The notes beneath the pieces are model-generated. The model saw nothing but the letters and a program-made list of their open reading frames with translations. It did not search any database and was not told the origin of the DNA. The position numbers and the translations under genes are program-made. This document shows, piece by piece, positions 6,501 to 8,183 of a stretch of 8,183 nt of DNA (positions are counted from its first letter, which is position 1; every line of letters starts with the position of its first letter). The DNA is taken from contig JAFGIA010000341.1 in NCBI GenBank assembly GCA_016929795.1, positions 1-8,183 of the forward strand, read 5' to 3'. The stretch is from Anaerolineae bacterium. GTDB lineage: Bacteria; Chloroflexota; Anaerolineae; JAAYZQ01.

Positions 6501-7122
6501 CGTTCTCCCGAGCGGAAAAGGGCAGCCTGCCGATCGCTACTTCATAGTGCAGGTCCGCTTCGTCGGTTGGATCGTCCAGCAGCATCCCTTCGCCAAAGTT
6601 GCCATTGCCGTTGCTGTCCCAGTCGCCGGTCAGGTCGGCATAGTACCAATCGGTGCTGGCCTGGCCATTCTGCTCCGGCGCGCGCGGATAGATAATGCGA
6701 AACGGGATCTCTTGATCCGTTCCCACCAGCAGGGCGTAACGGACGTGCCTTGGGCCAGAGGTATTGGCCCCATAGGCGATCTGCAGATAGCTGCGCAGCT
6801 TTTCAGGCAGATCGTCTCCCGCCAGGTTGTCGTCGATCCATCCAATGGACTGGACGTACACATCAAAGCCCAGGCCGCGCTTGAACGCCGCAAACTCCTC
6901 GAAAACGCCGCCGTCCACCAGGGCTGCAGGCGCAACGATCAGATAACCGGGCCGCGCCCCCAGAGGCAGGCCAGCCTGGGCACGGGTGGATCCAACCACG
7001 GTATGCGCTTCCCGTACCGGCGTGTAGGATGCGCTCGCCGGGCCGGTGACCGCGGCTGCCAGACTGATCACCAAGCTCGCGGTCACCAGGAAAAGCAGTG
7101 AACAACGCACGTTCTTTCTCAT
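3565..7122 (-). CDS. Exported C25 (gingipain-like) protease with PQQ-type propeller, three FnIII domains and LP-type C-terminus
   Basis: Predicted secreted cysteine protease of 1185 residues. The start follows GGAGG with 5-nt spacing. Signal peptide 1-32, likely cleaved after ASA. The C25-like clan CD domain covers about 57-510: YALLVGTDQEIPFR (129-142), DWYYADLTGDWDSNGNG (158-174), EVAIGRLPF (194-202), candidate catalytic His331 in NLAGHGNEW, and candidate nucleophile Cys407 in VEGCGTANTESGEGLG before GKAAAFYGATG. Residues about 518-880 hold about eight propeller blades with DGTIYAG, LYAVNPDGSERW and YALNSDGTLRW signatures, typical of PQQ-like repeats. Fibronectin III domains follow at about 884-971, 973-1078 and 1082-1172, with YFYRVLAL, YFYRMQAF and YRLRAF strands. 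The protein ends HRVYLPIVRR. No T9SS-type C-terminal domain is seen. The substrate is unknown; the propeller and FnIII domains suggest binding to polysaccharide or surface protein. Confidence in the family is high; whether it is active is inferred. Confidence 0.92.
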   Translation of the reverse strand: MRKNVRCSLLFLVTASLVISLAAAVTGPASASYTPVREAHTVVGSTRAQAGLPLGARPGYLIVAPAALVDGGVFEEFAAFKRGLGFDVYVQSIGWIDDNLAGDDLPEKLRSYLQIAYGANTSGPRHVRYALLVGTDQEIPFRIIYPRAPEQNGQASTDWYYADLTGDWDSNGNGNFGEGMLLDDPTDEADLHYEVAIGRLPFSARENVRRALGTMMAFERDGGAWKMNTIQAGAFMQFTGLTWQAGAYHPHGAAFGEGLIGEDTDTAALMEAIWDEALQPAGMNQTRLFETALNANNVPQSSFTAEFPLSRDNLVAAWNAERHGLVNLAGHGNEWAVYQYPWDHDYYDDDLPTQPTEPMDTGDGQVISRNELIGGSYLAAGDARLLDPALGIAPPYEPAPVVTVEGCGTANTESGEGLGVTLVAQGKAAAFYGATGSTGFQPGWTGNTGTGVGQDIVLRFDQLLVGPFPRLGDATYQTAMQLFDEAPGEPRGRALVKHVLFGDPAMSYWGAGAEFDSPWPMFRHDIRNSGLTTYSGPTLGAVRWTFPLNPAPFTNGVPSPIVGTDGTIYAGNALGLLYAVNPDGSERWRFQAGGAINAGPILTTDGTLYFRAEDGYLYAVDRSGDLRWRAPMELFPGTAGPTPGQSPFSNSPRVTSDGTVLALATIDMNGGFSIYNGYRPTGERIWAEQAAAFGSAGTPAIAEDGEIYFTYWNGTLNTGFDLGAPSLGSPSIGPNDSIMVGTINGRLLSISPAMAENWHYDVAGTINDINSSPAVGEDSSVYFGVTDNHVYALNSDGTLRWTYDTGGPVDSSPALDDEAVYVVGGPDGHARLYALDRSDGSVRWSVTIGGRSVLASSPAIGYGNMVYVVSQDGNLFAIGPAGPLPPSDALAQAVSPFEIDLSWRDNSGDEAGFRLERREGWSGPYQIIATLVPDETFYADKSVLANRTYFYRVLALGSAYSGYANVCHAHTPPPAPATPASLTATGESSYEIRLQWDPLDSGALGAEIWRSSTAAGPFTRVGLVAGDATRFVDVNPAAASGRPIEDGHPQPQQTYFYRMQAFNESGNSPFSTPVSGQTLGLNLAPPSFFQAAVHDFTWVVLAWGVGPSDVGGYIVERSSSDQVDYEVLATLSATTTSYKDRALDAGYHTYRLRAFNATDNSPFINSNTVYIPEVVHRVYLPIVRR
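3568..3597 (-). other. LP-type C-terminal signature of the C25 protease
   Basis: The last ten residues are HRVYLPIVRR, directly before the stop. They follow the end of the third fibronectin III domain by only a few residues. The segment is too short and too polar to span a membrane. Equivalent ends occur at 1658-1687 and 7470-7505 in unrelated proteins. Confidence 0.7.
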
Positions 7123-7126
7123 CGCG

Positions 7127-7132
7127 CCCTCC
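7127..7132 (-). promoter_or_regulatory. Ribosome binding site of the C25 protease gene
   Basis: The coding strand reads GGAGGG followed by cgcg and ATG at 7122; counting GGAGG as the core leaves 5 nt. The site supports the chosen start, which is also where the signal peptide begins. The 69 nt between this gene and the preceding 71-residue gene show no terminator, consistent with co-transcription. Confidence 0.7.
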
Positions 7133-7191
7133 GAGTCAAAAGTCCCAATTCGTTACCCGCTCGCGGTCGGAACGCCGGCTGAACATGGTCG

Positions 7192-7407
7192 TCAGATTCT
7201 GTCTTGTGCAGGCGCCCCCGTTCTATCGGATCTGGTCCAGCGCTCGATAAAGCCGGCCACGCCCACCACATCCTCCACGTACCCCACCTCCTGCGAGCCG
7301 ACGTGCTCCACCCGCCCACGCCAGCGGTGGTCGCCGCCCGCGCCGGCCTCGCGCCACAGCCGCACGACAAAGATCAGGGTCTCGTCGCGATCCACCGAGC
7401 CGCACAT
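7192..7407 (-). CDS. Small cytoplasmic protein of unknown function (71 aa)
   Basis: Unrecognised by name. The start at 7407 is chosen because AGGAGG sits 7 nt upstream; longer in-frame readings would run through the G/C palindrome and low-complexity sequence. The protein has no signal peptide or membrane segment. The core reads ETLIFVVRLWRE (9-20), RWRGRVEHVGSQEVGYVEDV (28-47) and GFIERW (52-57). This resembles short Chloroflexota hypothetical proteins with the pattern VxRxWxE...WRGxVEHxxSGExxYFxxxxxLxxFI, which I recall but cannot verify here. It suggests a compact beta-beta-beta-alpha fold. Its place between two exported-protein genes on the same strand (59 nt after one, 69 nt before the other) suggests it belongs to the same transcript. 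Regulation or chaperoning of the neighbours is possible but unsupported. Confidence 0.75.
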   Translation of the reverse strand: MCGSVDRDETLIFVVRLWREAGAGGDHRWRGRVEHVGSQEVGYVEDVVGVAGFIERWTRSDRTGAPAQDRI

Positions 7408-7414
7408 CCGCAAT

Positions 7415-7420
7415 CCTCCT
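7415..7420 (-). promoter_or_regulatory. Shine-Dalgarno defining the 71-aa gene
   Basis: The coding strand reads AGGAGG, then attgcgg, then ATG. A perfect site with optimal 7-nt spacing is the main argument that this short reading frame is a real gene and not a shadow of the GC-rich gap. Confidence 0.75.
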
Positions 7421-7429
7421 CGCAGATCT

Positions 7430-7462
7430 CCCCCCCCTCGAGGGGGGGCAGGGGGGGGAGGG
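7430..7462. repeat. GC palindrome with adjacent G-tracts, REP-like intergenic element
   Basis: CCCCCCCTCGAGGGGGGG at 7431-7448 is a perfect 18-bp palindrome. It is followed by CA, then eight Gs, an A and three Gs. The plus strand therefore has G-tracts capable of quadruplex formation, and the transcribed RNA would be C-rich with a strong hairpin. It lies 5 nt past the stop of the propeller gene, where it could stabilise the 3' end or attenuate transcription. Similar C/G-run palindromes are common dispersed intergenic repeats in environmental genomes. There is no T-tract, so a classical terminator is unlikely. Confidence 0.7.
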
Positions 7463-7466
7463 ATGG

Positions 7467-8183
7467 TCACCAACTCCGCAGCACGATAGGCAGGTGGACA
7501 CGCACAATGGCGCTGCGGTTGTACGGCCAGGGAAAAGTGCCCGCGTCTGGCCCTCCTGACAGGTTGGTCAGGTCCGCCGCACGCCAGGCGCCGTCGAGCC
7601 GGATCTCGTGGATGTGCCAATCTTCACCCAGATAGACGACGGCCGAGATGCCATCGGCGCGGACGTAGCCAAAGGCCGCATAGCCGAGCACGGCATGGGG
7701 AACCGACGTCAGCTCGTAGTATTGCCACGTATCGCCGAGCCACAGCTCGTAGAGGCGGCCGGCGGCGGCGCCGCTGCCGGCGTAGACGATCGCGTTGACG
7801 CCGTCGCTGCGAGCGTAGCCGCGAGGGGTGTACATGGTGCCCGGCGCGCCACTGGTGTCCGTCAGGTTGGCCCAGATCCACGTGCCTTCGAGCCTGAGGT
7901 CGTGGACGTTCCCGTCCAGGCCGGCATAGTTGACGGTCGAGATGCCGTCGCTGCGCACGTAGGCCGAGAGCCCCGAAACGGCTGTCGGTGCGCCGGCGAT
8001 GCCCTTGATGTCGGCCCACTGCCAGCCGCCGTCGTCGAGCCGCAGCTCGTAGATCGGGCTGCCGGTTGCTGCGGCGCCAACGCACACGATGGCGTTGATG
8101 CCATCGCCGCGCACGTAGGCCACCGGGTCGCCGTACGCGGTCGGAAGGCCGGAGAGGTCGCTCAGGTTGGCTGCGATCCACGC
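7467..8183 (-). CDS. C-terminal part of a repeat beta-propeller (lectin-like) exported protein, 5'-truncated
   Basis: The 238 visible residues are in frame from the window edge, and the true start lies outside; a GTG at 8123 is just an internal valine. About four to five repeats of roughly 45-50 residues are visible, each with a YVR-x-DGI-[NS] strand, an [IV]V[YC]-x-G strand, an [IV][YH]-[ED][LI]RL strand and W-x-x-A[DN]LT. Examples are AYVRSDGISTVNYAG, GYARSDGVNAIVYAG and GYVRADGISAVVYLG. The layout resembles the propeller of fucose-binding lectins and bacterial GxDGHIHEL-repeat proteins, so sugar binding is plausible but not shown. The protein ends VRVHLPIVLRSW, the same C-terminal signature as two neighbours, which suggests it is exported; its signal peptide would lie beyond the edge. 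Confidence 0.82.
   Translation of the reverse strand, partial: AWIAANLSDLSGLPTAYGDPVAYVRGDGINAIVCVGAAATGSPIYELRLDDGGWQWADIKGIAGAPTAVSGLSAYVRSDGISTVNYAGLDGNVHDLRLEGTWIWANLTDTSGAPGTMYTPRGYARSDGVNAIVYAGSGAAAGRLYELWLGDTWQYYELTSVPHAVLGYAAFGYVRADGISAVVYLGEDWHIHEIRLDGAWRAADLTNLSGGPDAGTFPWPYNRSAIVRVHLPIVLRSW
7470..7505 (-). other. LP-type C-terminal signature of the propeller protein
   Basis: The last twelve residues are VRVHLPIVLRSW, directly before TGA. They follow a proline- and glycine-rich linker (GGPDAGTFPWPYNRS) that separates them from the last propeller repeat. Confidence 0.65.

Noticed and set aside
5551..7101. 516-codon plus-strand open frame antisense to the C25 protease
   Set aside because: The opposite strand encodes recognisable protease motifs. 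The antisense product matches no family I know, and long antisense frames are expected at this GC content.
7408..7620. Longer reading of the 71-aa gene from an ATG at 7620
   Set aside because: It would run through the G/C palindrome and out of frame across the end of the propeller gene; its extra residues are low-complexity proline/glycine/arginine.
1..8183. tRNA, rRNA, insertion sequence or phage integration genes
   Set aside because: No cloverleaf, transposase, integrase or terminal inverted repeats were seen on either strand; all sequence except short gaps is accounted for by minus-strand genes.

Overview
The window is GC-rich (clearly above 60% by eye), and every gene I can support lies on the minus strand, so transcription runs from high to low coordinates. 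The proteins look like those of environmental Chloroflexota (Anaerolineae/Caldilineae type). Several short C-termini carry a [YH]LP-[IC]-V-[LR] signature, and the set combines a gingipain-like C25 protease, PQQ-type propeller blades and fibre-like proteins with a YQGxL opening module. The taxonomic guess rests on remembered family resemblance, not on a search.

Layout in transcription order. (1) 8183-7467: C-terminal part of a repeat-rich beta-propeller protein, possibly lectin-like, cut by the window edge. (2) A 59-nt gap holding a perfect GC palindrome and a G-tract. (3) 7407-7192: a 71-residue cytoplasmic orphan with an ideal Shine-Dalgarno. (4) 7122-3565: a 1185-residue exported multidomain protein with a C25 caspase-like protease domain, about eight propeller blades and three fibronectin III domains. 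(5) 3470-1947: a 507-residue exported fibre-like protein with decapeptide repeats and a conserved C-terminal module. (6) 1936-1655: a 93-residue exported miniature protein whose Shine-Dalgarno overlaps the stop codon of gene 5. (7) 1475-1: a second fibre-like protein, related to gene 5, with more than 20 decapeptide units. It has an apparent one-base deletion at 300/301 and runs off the left edge.

At least five of the six genes appear to encode cell-surface or secreted products; the 71-residue protein is the exception. Three of them (propeller, protease, miniature protein) end in the same short signature, [YH]-L-P-[IC]-V-[LR]-R with 0-2 further residues, directly before the stop. No transmembrane segment or basic tail is present there, so this is not a PEP-CTERM or LPXTG sorting signal. 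The fibre protein whose end is visible finishes instead with an acidic GETDDD tail. My best reading is a surface-protein locus in which a protease, sugar- or protein-binding propellers and fibre proteins are exported together, with the LP signature as a candidate uncharacterised processing or anchoring tag.
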